64,000 nt of DNA, taken from assembly GCA_012274445.1 (NCBI GenBank), contig JAAROD010000029.1:124001-188000 (forward strand), read 5' to 3'. Shown piece after piece: positions 34,685 through 44,000 of this stretch. Position 1 is the first letter of the stretch. Every line of letters starts with the position of its first letter. The translations under genes were made by a program, and so were the position numbers. Under the pieces are notes generated by a model. That model did not search any database. It saw only the letters and a program-made list of their open reading frames with translations, and was not told the origin of the DNA. The DNA comes from Sclerotiophoma versabilis (taxonomy: Eukaryota; Ascomycota; Dothideomycetes; Pleosporales; Didymellaceae).

Positions 34685-36013
34685 ATGTCCCTCCGATCAG
34701 TCATCTTGGCAACCGCCACCCTTTGCGCATACGTCGCCGACGCTCACATCATCATGGCTTCTCCTGTACCTTTCAGCGTCGACAAGATTGACAACAGCCC
34801 CATCACCAAGGAGCAATATCCATGCAAGTCCAACCTTGGTTTCTCAGTCTCCACAATGAACACCATGGCCGTTGGCAAGCAGCAAACTATTAGCTTCAAG
34901 GGCACAGCGGTCCACGGTGGTGGATCTTGCCAGCTCTCTGTTACTACCGACACCGAGCCAACTGTGGACTCCAAGTTCAAGGTCATCAAGTCCATCGAGG
35001 GTGGTTGCCCAGGTGTCGATGGTACCACCAATGAGTACCAGTTCGAGATTCCCGACAGTGTTCCCAATGGCAAGGCTACTTTTGCCTGGACATGGTTCTC
35101 GAAGATGTCCGGTGCTCCTGAGTTATACATGAACTGCGCTCCCATCGAGGTCACTGGAGGTGCGAAAGATACTACCGCGTTCGATGCTCTTCCCGACATG
35201 CTTGTCGCCAACATTGGCAAGGGTTGCACAACTGCTCAGAACTTTGCTACCGAGTTCCCCGACCCCGGTTCCGTTGTCGAAAAGGGCAATACCAACGACC
35301 AGAAGCCTCCTACAGGTACTTGCGGTGCCACTGGTACCACACCCGCTAACCCTTCGTCGCCTGCCGGCTCTGGTGCTCCCGCTTCCTCTGCTGCTGGTGG
35401 TCAGGCCTCTGCTGCTCCTTCTTCCGCTGCTGGCAATGACGGCATGTACACTCCTCCTGCTGGCGCCGGCGCTACCTCTGCTGCTGCTGGCCCGACCTCT
35501 GCTGCTGCTGCTCCGACCTCTGCTGCTGCTGCCCCAACATCTGCTGCTGGTGGCGCTTCCGGTGGTGCTTCTGCCACATCCGAGGCTGCTGCTACCTCTG
35601 CCGCTGCCACAGGCGGTGCTGGTGGTGTCTTCGCTCCTGGAGCCTCCAGCGCTGCCCCCGTCGCCTCCACCCAGACCACTCTCGTCACCGTCACCGGCAC
35701 ACCCTCTACGCCCGCCAAAACAACCGCCGCCGCTTCCAAGCCTGCCGCTACTGTTCCTGCTGCTGGTACTGGTGCCTCGGGCGCTGCACCTACCACTGCC
35801 CCTGCAGCTGGTGGCGAGGGCACCTGCACTACCGACGGCGCCATCGTCTGCAACGGCACCTCTCAGTTCGGTCTCTGCAATGGTGGCAAGGTTGTCTGGC
35901 AGGCCGTTGCCGCTGGAACTACTTGCTCGAACGGCACAATCCAGAAGCGCGGCTACAACGGCCGCGTTGTTCGCCGCAACCGCAGTCTTGTTGGCCACGT
36001 CCACAAGCACTAA
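34685..36013 (+). CDS. AA11 lytic polysaccharide monooxygenase (chitin-active) with C-terminal Cys-rich module
   Basis: Secreted copper enzyme that oxidatively cleaves chitin. Single exon, 442 residues. Signal peptide MSLRSVILATATLCAYVADA is followed by His21, the expected N-terminal copper-brace residue (HIIMASPVPF). The second copper His is in AVHGGGSCQ (His77), and the axial Tyr is probably Tyr148 in ELYMNCAPIEV. The block KVIKSIEGGCPG and ATFAWTWFSK are AA11 hallmarks. A long Ala/Ser/Thr/Pro linker (~225-375) with a heptad-like tandem repeat leads to a C-terminal Cys module (TCTTDGAIVCNGTSQFGLC...WQAVAAGTTC), resembling the X278 chitin-binding module found on AA11 enzymes. It ends in a basic tail. 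Likely role: remodelling of own or foreign chitin. Confidence 0.92.
   Translation: MSLRSVILATATLCAYVADAHIIMASPVPFSVDKIDNSPITKEQYPCKSNLGFSVSTMNTMAVGKQQTISFKGTAVHGGGSCQLSVTTDTEPTVDSKFKVIKSIEGGCPGVDGTTNEYQFEIPDSVPNGKATFAWTWFSKMSGAPELYMNCAPIEVTGGAKDTTAFDALPDMLVANIGKGCTTAQNFATEFPDPGSVVEKGNTNDQKPPTGTCGATGTTPANPSSPAGSGAPASSAAGGQASAAPSSAAGNDGMYTPPAGAGATSAAAGPTSAAAAPTSAAAAPTSAAGGASGGASATSEAAATSAAATGGAGGVFAPGASSAAPVASTQTTLVTVTGTPSTPAKTTAAASKPAATVPAAGTGASGAAPTTAPAAGGEGTCTTDGAIVCNGTSQFGLCNGGKVVWQAVAAGTTCSNGTIQKRGYNGRVVRRNRSLVGHVHKH
35471..35551 (+). repeat. 21-bp tandem repeat in LPMO linker
   Basis: About four copies of a unit coding PTSAAA(A/G), with GCT-rich codons. Copy number may vary between strains without changing frame. 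Confidence 0.8.
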
Positions 36014-37100
36014 GTCACTCTTTTACTCTTCGGAGACACTTTATGATGTTGATATCGCTTGATATACTTCTCGTCACTCGCTCGATACATTTACAAGGGG
36101 ATGAAGGTCTGGTACCAAAGATTGTTGTTCGATAGACGCTCGCTGAGAGAAGCATTGCATTACTGGCGCATGGGAGGATAGGATAGGCACTGGATCATCT
36201 CCAGGTCAGCCACATGTTGATACGAAAACGAGTTCCATAAACAATACATACATATGCACACTTCAACTGCACTTTACGCATTCTCTCACTGTGATATAAT
36301 TTCGACGTTCTCAATGTACTGTAGAATCTTGAGTCGAAGTTGAAAACTCGACAGCAAAAACTACCATGGCCCCTCCCCTTCACCACCACCAAGAACACAA
36401 ACACAGACGCCCAACCGTCCAACAACACTTCACCACCGATTCGAATCTTCTCTCATATTTCCATGTTTCCCAGGCTCCCAACGCCGCCTTAGCGATTTTC
36501 GCAAACTTCGGCTCCAGCGCCTCAGGTGCCGGCAAGTGAAACGGTACCTGTCTTGCGTGCTCGCTCCGCCACGCGACGTGCCAGCACACCCATGCCATCA
36601 TGCGGTGGATACACTGAATAACACACTGGGGATCTGCGTGCTAAAATAGTTCTGCTCAGCCACTTGTCACGGCCAAAACTCAATTAGGCGCGCCAGTGGC
36701 ACGTCGTGAATCGATATTCATGCGGGTTGCGTTGGGTGGAGTAGTCAAACGGATGGCGCGGAGTGTGGCGAAAGAGGGATATAGCTCAGGGTTTTATTGA
36801 TGGGGGAGGGGGCTTGATGGGGGATGGTGTGCGATGGTGGGTTTGGTGCTGCCGCTTGGGGGAATGAGGTATGGGCGGCGTAGGTTGCGTTTGCAATTCT
36901 TAGTGCTTTGGGGTTGTGGTCTACTACGTGCTGGTTTTTGATGGTATGTGGGTATCTATTTTGGCTCTGTGTGGTTGCTACGCAAGCTGTGCAAGTCTTC
37001 GTTCCTTCTTGTTCCAGTCAAGGAGTTTTGTCAAGAAACTGAAGGGCTCCGCTCTCTCTTGCTGATGCATCCGAATAGACATTATTGTAGATTCTACTCA
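36014..37100. other. Convergent intergenic region
   Basis: 3' flanks of the LPMO gene and of the surface-protein gene. G-rich stretch near 36800-36900. No gene supported. Confidence 0.45.
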
Positions 37101-38145
37101 TCATCGATCTGCTGTCTCTCTGGGCGAGCCAATAGACGACTCCAACTCCACCGCCTGCGCTCCACCTGTGCTCGGCGCGCTCGGCACCGCCGCGGGCAGC
37201 TCAACGGGCTTCGCGTTCCTGTCATCACTCAGCTCGTGCATGGTCGACACAGTCGCAACGGGCGCAGCCGCAACCTCCGCCTCCGCCATATGCGCGTATT
37301 TCGTGCTTGGCGACTGCGAATCCAGCGTATAGTCGTCTGCGGCCATTTCAGACGGCGGTGCGTACGGGTTGCGGTTCTTGCGCCGTCGCAGAAGGAAGAA
37401 TATTCCCACGCCTATGAGAGCCGCGACGGGGATGCCCACACCCAGACCGACCCCGAGGGCGGTGGCGTTGGACTTTTTTGTGGGTGAGGCGGTGGGTGAA
37501 GGTGTGGATGTAGATGATGCGCCGGCATTGGATGCTGACGATGCTTCGGAGGATGCTGCTGTAGGCGCACTAGCCGATTCTGATGCTGGGGCGCTTGATG
37601 TTGCAATTGAGGAGGAAGTCGAGGAGGCCGCAGATGTGTGGGTTTGCGTATATGATTCGCCGATGATGGTTAGGGTGTACACATCAGCTGGTGATTGAGC
37701 GAAGGTAAAGATCTCGAACCCGGAATTAGCTTGACAGTTGCAACCGTCGTAGCAGCAGTAGGAGTCGGTGCTGGTGGAGTTGCAGCTGTATACTGGTACG
37801 CCGTTGTTGTCGATGTCTGTCAAGCGTCAGTGGTAAGGCTTGAGGCTCGAGGTCAACGCAAAATGGATATTTACCAAGACAGTGGCGTGGACAGTTCCCC
37901 GACTTCCAATTGGCATCTGTACATGTTCCTCGATGCAGACGCGCCTTTACAGGATCGTGGGGGTCTGACACACAGAGTCCATTCGACAGACAGGCTTGAT
38001 TGTCGTAGCAGCAGGCAGAGACCAGAGCATTTGGGTTGCAAGCTGTGTCTGAACCGACTTTGTCACCGTTCGGGAAGTAACACTGTGCCGCAAGCACGGC
38101 CGTCGAATAGGCCAGAGCCGTCACAAGTCGAGCGAGCGCGTGCAT
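37101..38145 (-). CDS. Cys-rich single-TM surface protein (Mid2/WSC-sensor-like layout)
   Basis: Exons 38145-37875 and 37816-37101, intron 58 bp; 328 residues. Signal peptide MHALARLVTALAYSTAVLA; a Cys-rich ectodomain in two parts (QCYFPNG, ACNPNALVSACCYDNQAC, then YCCYDGCNCQ); a Ser/Thr/Ala-rich stalk likely O-glycosylated; one TM (LGVGLGVGIPVAALIGVGIFF) followed by a stop-transfer RRRKNR; and an acidic/proline-rich cytoplasmic tail of ~85 residues. The layout matches fungal cell-surface sensors, although the cysteine pattern is not a classical WSC domain. I chose 38145 over the in-frame ATG at 38175 because it starts the signal peptide. Ligand and partners unknown. Confidence 0.85.
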
Positions 38146-38663
38146 CTTGCATGTGCTCCGTGGAGGAGTGGTCAAAGCAAGCGTGGGGAAGAAAAAGATT
38201 GGGGCATAGTCATTGACCGATGGCGCAAAGGCTCTCTTTAGGGGGATGCACCGCAGCCAGGGTCATACCGTGCCATGCCGTTTTGTTGATAGCATTGGGG
38301 GCGGTAATCTCCAGCGATGATGGTGCAAAATCCTTCCTCTTCAGGCGTCCAGAGATCAGGTCCAGCATCGGCGGTGTACAGTATGAAGTCACATTCGAAG
38401 CCTTTGGTCGCCCATGGCTATGGAGACAACTCTCCACCTCTTGCTGCTCCTCTTTCATTTAGAAGCGTAGGCTACAGAGCTCCCACGATCGAAGAAGTGG
38501 GTGCAAGGGCGGTGCGACTTCGGGGGATTTCTGTGGAGGGCTGGATGCTGCGAGGCTAGTGCGGCGCGTGAAGTGGAGCCTCCCGCAACGAGGCAACCGC
38601 GTCATTCACAATTTCTCGACTGACGCACATGCATATTATGAACTCCCATCAACAACACCCACA
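38146..38663. other. Divergent promoter region
   Basis: Between the surface-protein gene (minus) and SWC3 (plus). The SWC3 frame is open to a GTG at 38559 but has no upstream in-frame ATG. Confidence 0.45.
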
Positions 38664-40724
38664 ATGACGGAGCCGCGACGGTCGACAAGGGCGCGCGCAC
38701 GCGAAGAAGCTGCACCTCCAGCCCCGGAGACGCCCAGCGAGAAGGCTGCGAAGGGCGCGAAGTCGACGTTGAAGCGCAAACGGACGAGCATCGCCGTCAA
38801 GGACTCAACACCAGGCACACCCGTTGGCGAAACAGCACAGCAGGGCCCCAGACAGACGCTGCCTCTCAAAATTACTGAAGGCCAACCGCTGCCGACACTC
38901 CCCGAACCGCAGCCACTCGACCTGTCTTCGACGGAATGGCAGAACATCCAGCAGAGCGGCGTCCTCAGCGCCTCACTGCAGCGGTCGCGTGCGGTCTGGG
39001 TATCAGGCGTCAACTTCCGTACCTTCCACAAGAAGTACACCATGCCCAAGAAGGTGGCAGAGCGGACCGAAGCAGACAAGGCCGGCAAGGCGAGGCAGAA
39101 GGAGATCGAGAAGAACTTCCCCCAGGTTGGAACCATGGACGCACAGTTGGTCATCGAGCCACACACGTTCCCCATCAAGCTGTATGCGCCAAAAGAGGGC
39201 AGTCGAGCTGCGCCGAAGAAGATGCCGCCTCCGCCACAGCAGTATGGTGCCTGGCCGAACCATAGCCAGCACAGCCAGCATCCTCCACAGTACCAGCAGT
39301 ACAACCAAGCGCCGTACCCGCCGAGACAACAGCCGCAGTCGCGGCCACCTCCTCCCAAGCCAGTCCAACACGCACCTCCACAAACAGCGCCAGGCCCAGC
39401 GTCAACACCGGCCCCTGACCCGGTCATCCACATGCTCGCAGCAAGGGCAGGCACGGATCCAGAGCTGAAGGCCGTTATGAAGATCGTCGCAGCCGGGCAG
39501 GCGAGCAAGGAGCAGCTTGAGTTCTTCCAGACGCATATCAATGAGCTGACGGAGATATTGGAAAAGAACAAGAAGGCAAAGGCACCAATGCCGCTGCCTC
39601 CCGTTTCTGCTGCTCCTGCACCACCCAAACATCAGGCTCCGTCTCCTGCACCACCCAAGCAGCACGCTCCAACACCAGCGCCACCTAAGCAGCAAGCTCC
39701 ATCTCCAGCGCCACCGAAACAGCAGGTTCCTGCCCCTGCGCCATCAAAGCAACCTTCAGCTCCGGCAGCTTCGCCGGCTCCCGCTACACCAAAACAGCAA
39801 GCACCAACACCAACTCCACCTCCACGACCTGCACCGCCTGCACAGCACCAACAACAGGCTCCGTCAGCACCCACATTGAAACCGTTCAGTCCAGCGCCGC
39901 CTCGACCACAGCAGCAACGTCCACCACCTCCTCAATCTCGACCTCCTCCTCATACATATTCTGTGAAGAACTACAATCAGCCACCCTACTATCAGCAACC
40001 TCCACCTCACTATGCTCCCCAACAACCGCCGCGGATTACATACCGCCCACTTACATTCGAGTTCGTCGAAGGGAACGGCGACCGCTTCTACTTCCCATCA
40101 TACAGCTTTATGGAGTGGCTACCAAATGGTTCTGGAGCCAAGTTCAGTTTTCTTGTCACCAAGCTCAAGCCAAAACCAGAAACCACAGTCAAAACTCCGT
40201 CGACACCAGCGCCACCACAAACACCGACACCCGCAGGTGCGCCCACTGCGACACCCAACGCGAATGGGCCAAATAACTCACCGTTCCCACCAACACCAGC
40301 CGGTCCTACTGCTACACCTGCACCTACGCTCACGCCGTCATATGTCGCCCCGCCGCGCATCGAAGACTTCGACGAGCGAAATGACATAAAAGACATTGAT
40401 TTCTACCAGCCCGTCACTGTCCTTGTCCTCACCGACGAACACGAGGTCAAGAGCGCTTTGCCGCGCGCTATACGTCCGCCGAGCGTGGTGGAGAAGTACA
40501 TGGAAGAAATTTTTGACACGTGCAAGCGTGCGGAGGAGACGTACCTAGCCTTCAGGCTGCCTAAGGATGGAAATATGGAGGTCGATACAGGTGCAAAGAG
40601 CGGCGATGCGACACCGAGCGTGGGCACACCAACAGCGGATGTGACGATGGGTGGGACGGGAGCGGCAGTCGCAGAGAAGAGGAAGAGTATTGCTGGGCGA
40701 CCAAGAAAGAGTCTGGCGGCATAG
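38664..40724 (+). CDS. SWC3: SWR1-complex subunit Swc3-like protein
   Basis: Component of the SWR1 chromatin remodeller, which deposits histone H2A.Z. Single exon, 686 residues. After a basic nuclear-type N-terminus (RRSTRARAREE; STLKRKRTS), the Swc3 domain spans ~70-170: TLPEPQPLDLSSTEWQNI, SGVLSASLQRSRAVWVSG and FHKKYTMPKK. A very long Pro/Gln/Ala-rich central region with a decapeptide repeat follows. Then comes a conserved-looking block (TYRPLTFEFVEGNGDRFYFP, SFMEWLPNGSGAKFSFLV) and a C-terminal segment (DFYQPVTVLVLTDEHEVKSALPRAI, CKRAEETYLAFRLP). The last two blocks look folded and may be an additional fungal domain. The C-terminus contains AGRPRKS, an AT-hook-like basic motif. Confidence 0.82.
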   Translation: MTEPRRSTRARAREEAAPPAPETPSEKAAKGAKSTLKRKRTSIAVKDSTPGTPVGETAQQGPRQTLPLKITEGQPLPTLPEPQPLDLSSTEWQNIQQSGVLSASLQRSRAVWVSGVNFRTFHKKYTMPKKVAERTEADKAGKARQKEIEKNFPQVGTMDAQLVIEPHTFPIKLYAPKEGSRAAPKKMPPPPQQYGAWPNHSQHSQHPPQYQQYNQAPYPPRQQPQSRPPPPKPVQHAPPQTAPGPASTPAPDPVIHMLAARAGTDPELKAVMKIVAAGQASKEQLEFFQTHINELTEILEKNKKAKAPMPLPPVSAAPAPPKHQAPSPAPPKQHAPTPAPPKQQAPSPAPPKQQVPAPAPSKQPSAPAASPAPATPKQQAPTPTPPPRPAPPAQHQQQAPSAPTLKPFSPAPPRPQQQRPPPPQSRPPPHTYSVKNYNQPPYYQQPPPHYAPQQPPRITYRPLTFEFVEGNGDRFYFPSYSFMEWLPNGSGAKFSFLVTKLKPKPETTVKTPSTPAPPQTPTPAGAPTATPNANGPNNSPFPPTPAGPTATPAPTLTPSYVAPPRIEDFDERNDIKDIDFYQPVTVLVLTDEHEVKSALPRAIRPPSVVEKYMEEIFDTCKRAEETYLAFRLPKDGNMEVDTGAKSGDATPSVGTPTADVTMGGTGAAVAEKRKSIAGRPRKSLAA
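39615..39760 (+). repeat. 30-bp tandem repeat in SWC3 coding sequence
   Basis: About five degenerate copies coding PAPPKxQAPS-type decapeptides in the disordered centre of the Swc3-like protein. Confidence 0.8.
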
Positions 40725-41600
40725 TTGTGAGACGTCACTCCTATACAATGACTTGTACGAGTAATGTAGTTAGACAGAATCAGAGATACCCATAATACCT
40801 GCAAACGCATTTTTTCAGAAAACCTGCTGTGCAAGTGCTTTTCTAAATGCTGTGTGAAAAGCAACAGCCGCATATGGACTCCACGTCTTTAAGTAGTCAG
40901 ATTGCAAGCTTCTCAAAGGTCATAAAGAAGGATGATCGACATCTCATTTCTCAAGCCAAAAGAGCGGTCAAGTGCTTGCTATTTAGTTGTTGTCCCCTTT
41001 ATTCGTCCAGAGCAAAAGCAACCGAGGCCGCGCTAGTCCCTCGCCTACAACCTTCTTGTTTATGAACTTAGTCATCCTCCCTACACAATCACCGACCTTG
41101 ATATCACATCGAAGACTACACCACGACGCGCAAAGTGATGATTAGCACATGTTTTGTAAGCCAATTTACAGGATGTGTGGAGCTCAAAGTACCGTGGTTG
41201 GAGGTGCGAACTTTCCGGATCACAGCACCTGAAGCCCTGCAAGGAGCTCGGGGTGCATCGACCCAAATCCAGGATTCTTTCGAGAACTTCGCTGGCCGTG
41301 ACTCTTAAGTGCCCATGCTTCCTGAATCAGCCCTATGAGATGCTCTGTGGATGTTGAGCACAATCTTACCGAACAAGCTCATCCATGCATGTCAAGGTGG
41401 AGACAGGCCAACACTCGACCTGAGCGATGACGCTCGCCTCTGAAAAGGCCCGCGTACGTTATGGTATACTATGGTTGTTATACTCGGTCGGTAAGATATT
41501 GATTCTATTCCCACCCTCAACTACAGTTCTTACATCTGCTACCACGGTTCATCGCCAAACCCTTCTCACGAACAAGTTGTTATTTTAATTACGCGGCAAA
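40725..41600. other. Intergenic between SWC3 and the first RING-like ORF
   Basis: 876 bp with no supportable gene; an AT-rich patch (ggtatactatggttgttatact) at 41461-41485 may be part of the downstream promoter. Confidence 0.45.
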
Positions 41601-42596
41601 ATGTCCCAACTACTGCAACCTCTCTCCATATTCGACTTCACTCCTCCATCTTCACCAACGAAATTTTCCGGAACCATGAACTGGCTCAGACGTACACCCT
41701 CGAGCGTGCCTCTGCCACCCTCTCCTACAAAATCACGCGAAAGCTCGGATGACGACAACCAATCCACCTCGTTAACGGAGCCGTCGATCTTGACTGAGTC
41801 GAACTTCGCAAAAGTCATGAGATCCTTGCACAAGACGTCCAGCACTTCTCTACTGCAACCAAAAGCTAGCTCATCGTCTCTCGTAACAAGTCCGATCGGC
41901 ACTCCACACTGCGAAGCTTCCAGATGGCTTTTTCGACCATCACCAGTCCGCGCAATGACGCCTGCACCACCCGTGAGTGAGCTTGGAGATCACTTCGCTC
42001 GTTCACTGCCAACACACGAGGAGAAGCAAGCAGAGCTATGCCGGCGTAAAGCGACGAGCCAGATGCGTGTTCAGAAGATGCGTGCATGGCTGAATACTAG
42101 CGATATATCCAAGGGCGACGCACACAGAGTCATAGAAAGACCTGAGAGGATGCACCAACGATTTGATAGTGGAAGCCACGAACATGACGCCGCCAGTGAC
42201 GCTTTCCAGGTTATGCAGAAGATGCACGATGTCAATATACCTCACCGTCCAGAAGATGAAGATCCCACACTCCCTCCTCTGCAAGAGGATCTTCTCTGGC
42301 ATTCTTTTTTCCGCCTAGAAAATCGCACCTTGCGCCACTTTGACTGCGTCGGCTGCAAGGACACCCACACAATTTCACCTCAAGATGGGAGACCAGCCGT
42401 CTGGCTGTTGCAAGGTTGTAGGCACATCGTGCGTTCCACGTGCGTTGACATGTTACGAGCTTCTGAGCCTCCACGTTGTATTGACGACTGTTACAACTGC
42501 GCGCATCTGAACCTTCAGCTGAAGCAATACAGTCGGGAAGAGCTGGAGGTTCGGCACAACCGCCTGTTGAAAGTGACAAAAGGTGGCATTTGTTAA
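41601..42596 (+). CDS. Uncharacterised protein with C-terminal RING-like Cys/His cluster (copy A)
   Basis: Single exon, 331 residues. The first ~120 residues are Ser/Thr/Pro-rich with repeated SP/TP sites (FTPPSSPTK, PPSPTKSRESS), possible CDK/MAPK targets. A helical middle follows (QAELCRRKATSQMRVQKMRAWL). The C-terminus has paired metal-ligand-like residues: CVGC, then RPAVWLLQGCRH, STC and CIDDCYNC. This is a C-x2-C ... C-x-H ... C ... C-x4-C-x2-C pattern resembling a degenerate RING or related zinc finger. I do not recognise the family. The adjacent ORF at 43059 has a similar layout. A ubiquitin-ligase-like role is possible but speculative. Confidence 0.68.
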   Translation: MSQLLQPLSIFDFTPPSSPTKFSGTMNWLRRTPSSVPLPPSPTKSRESSDDDNQSTSLTEPSILTESNFAKVMRSLHKTSSTSLLQPKASSSSLVTSPIGTPHCEASRWLFRPSPVRAMTPAPPVSELGDHFARSLPTHEEKQAELCRRKATSQMRVQKMRAWLNTSDISKGDAHRVIERPERMHQRFDSGSHEHDAASDAFQVMQKMHDVNIPHRPEDEDPTLPPLQEDLLWHSFFRLENRTLRHFDCVGCKDTHTISPQDGRPAVWLLQGCRHIVRSTCVDMLRASEPPRCIDDCYNCAHLNLQLKQYSREELEVRHNRLLKVTKGGIC

Positions 42597-43058
42597 CAGT
42601 CCACTTCAGATTCTCAAACACGGGGACTGAATTAGACTGAGGTTTGCAATCTCCCTGTCTGTTATCGCACTTCAACGATTCTCCGTATATCTAACGCATT
42701 GATGTCTTCCACCCCAAACTCTCGTTTGGTTCTCGTTATGATGAAAGGCTATGTATATAACATCACGAAACGTTTTCTCTCTCAACAATCTACACTACAA
42801 TCGACATATGATGCTTCCGGAAGCCATACCTATCGCTTCTTCACCAGACTCCTTATTTTCACTCTCCCCTCCGCCTCCGCCTCCCCATATTCAGCTCCTT
42901 CAAGACCCCAGACCCCTAGATGTTTGCTCTCTATTCTAGGTTGCATATGATAGATTTTCAGGACCTGGCTGAAATAAAAAATTCTTGCTGAACCCCTTCT
43001 CAGCAGATAGGATATGATCTTTGAAACAGGAGCATGAAAGCCTAACATATGTACGCCA
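42597..43058. other. Intergenic between two RING-like ORFs
   Basis: 462 bp. TATA-like tatgtatataac at 42750-42761, about 300 bp before the next ORF. Nothing else. Confidence 0.4.
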
Positions 43059-43808
43059 ATGCTTTCACCACAACAACGTTGCTACATGACCCTTTCACTC
43101 CCCCACAATCTCCAATCTCCTCCCCAACACCTTCCACCTCGACACCAGCACCGCCAATCACACCCAATGCAACCTATTTCCACCACACTGTCCCAACAAC
43201 CCCATCCTGGAATCACACAAACCACACAAACCACCTCCCACTCCCCGCTCTCCACACTCTACACCATCATAACGCCTAGCCAGAAACAAACAAAAAAGAT
43301 AACCCCCCCCCCCCCCCCGCGCGCGCTCTGCAACCAGACCCACGCCTGCCAACTCCAGCACCTACTCGCCTTGCACTCGGCACTAGAAGCCCTCGATGCG
43401 CGGCGAAGACGGCCCGCGTTGTACCTAACGAATCTCCGTATTGCAGGATGTGCACACCGTTTCCACAAGGCGTATTTGCTTTCGTTGTTGGAGGAGGGGA
43501 TGGTTGCTGGTGTTGGGGGGTGTGGGAGGGTAGATGGGGTGCCTGGGAGGATGCGAGGGGGTGTGGTGGCTGCTACGTGTGATGTGTGTTTGAGGGTGAG
43601 GTGGTTAGTTGGGGAAGCTGGGATGGGCGTTGTGGGGGTTGAAGATGTTGTGAGGCGGGTTACGATGAAGGGTGCAAGGCCGTTGCGTGGTCGTGTGGCC
43701 GCTGCTGAGTGTACTGGAGCGGTAGGGACGGGGAGGAGCGACGCAGGGCAGGGGAAGCGACGGGAAGCCGCGAGTTTGAGCTTCGGGGGATATGAAGACA
43801 TGCTGTAG
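43059..43808 (+). CDS. Probable protein with RING-like Cys cluster (copy B), frame uncertain around C16 tract
   Basis: An ORF of 249 codons. The C-terminal half looks genuinely coding: ALCNQTHACQLQHLLALH, RRRRPALYLTNLRIAGCAH, RFHKAYLLSLLEEGM and ATCDVCLRVRWLV. The RPA-aromatic-L...GCxH block parallels copy A at 41601. The N-terminal half is less sure. Another frame starting at 43049 gives a more protein-like Thr/Pro/Ser-rich sequence (FTTTTLLHDPFTPPQSP) but stops at 43279, shortly before a C16 homopolymer at 43303-43318. A frameshift (real or from sequencing) or a missed small intron could join that start to the C-terminal half. Either a diverged paralogue of copy A or a decaying copy. Confidence 0.45.
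   Translation: MLSPQQRCYMTLSLPHNLQSPPQHLPPRHQHRQSHPMQPISTTLSQQPHPGITQTTQTTSHSPLSTLYTIITPSQKQTKKITPPPPPRALCNQTHACQLQHLLALHSALEALDARRRRPALYLTNLRIAGCAHRFHKAYLLSLLEEGMVAGVGGCGRVDGVPGRMRGGVVAATCDVCLRVRWLVGEAGMGVVGVEDVVRRVTMKGARPLRGRVAAAECTGAVGTGRSDAGQGKRREAASLSFGGYEDML
43303..43318 (+). repeat. C16 homopolymer in a coding region
   Basis: Sixteen consecutive C inside the ORF at 43059-43808. Such runs are error-prone in replication and in sequencing, so the local reading frame is not secure. Confidence 0.9.
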
Positions 43809-44000
43809 GGATAAGACGATAATTATTGATTTGGGCAGCAGACAACACGCTTATGATTTCTTTCGGCTTTGGAAAGATCCCTTGGTAACTTCCAACTCTT
43901 CACTTTCACACAACCTTTCGCTTATTGATGAAGAATAAACGCATAAGACTATCTACCAAGAAGAGAACTACTATACTTACGAACACCGACAAGATGCAGT

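Noticed and set aside
35123..36010. 295-codon antisense ORF opposite the AA11 linker
   Set aside because: It is a reverse shadow of Ala/Ser/Pro repeat codons, with Gly/Ser-only composition; the sense gene is clear.
43259..43801. 180-codon minus-strand ORF opposite RING-like copy B
   Set aside because: Ser/Thr/Pro composition from antisense of Gly/Val codons; the plus strand has the patterned cysteines.
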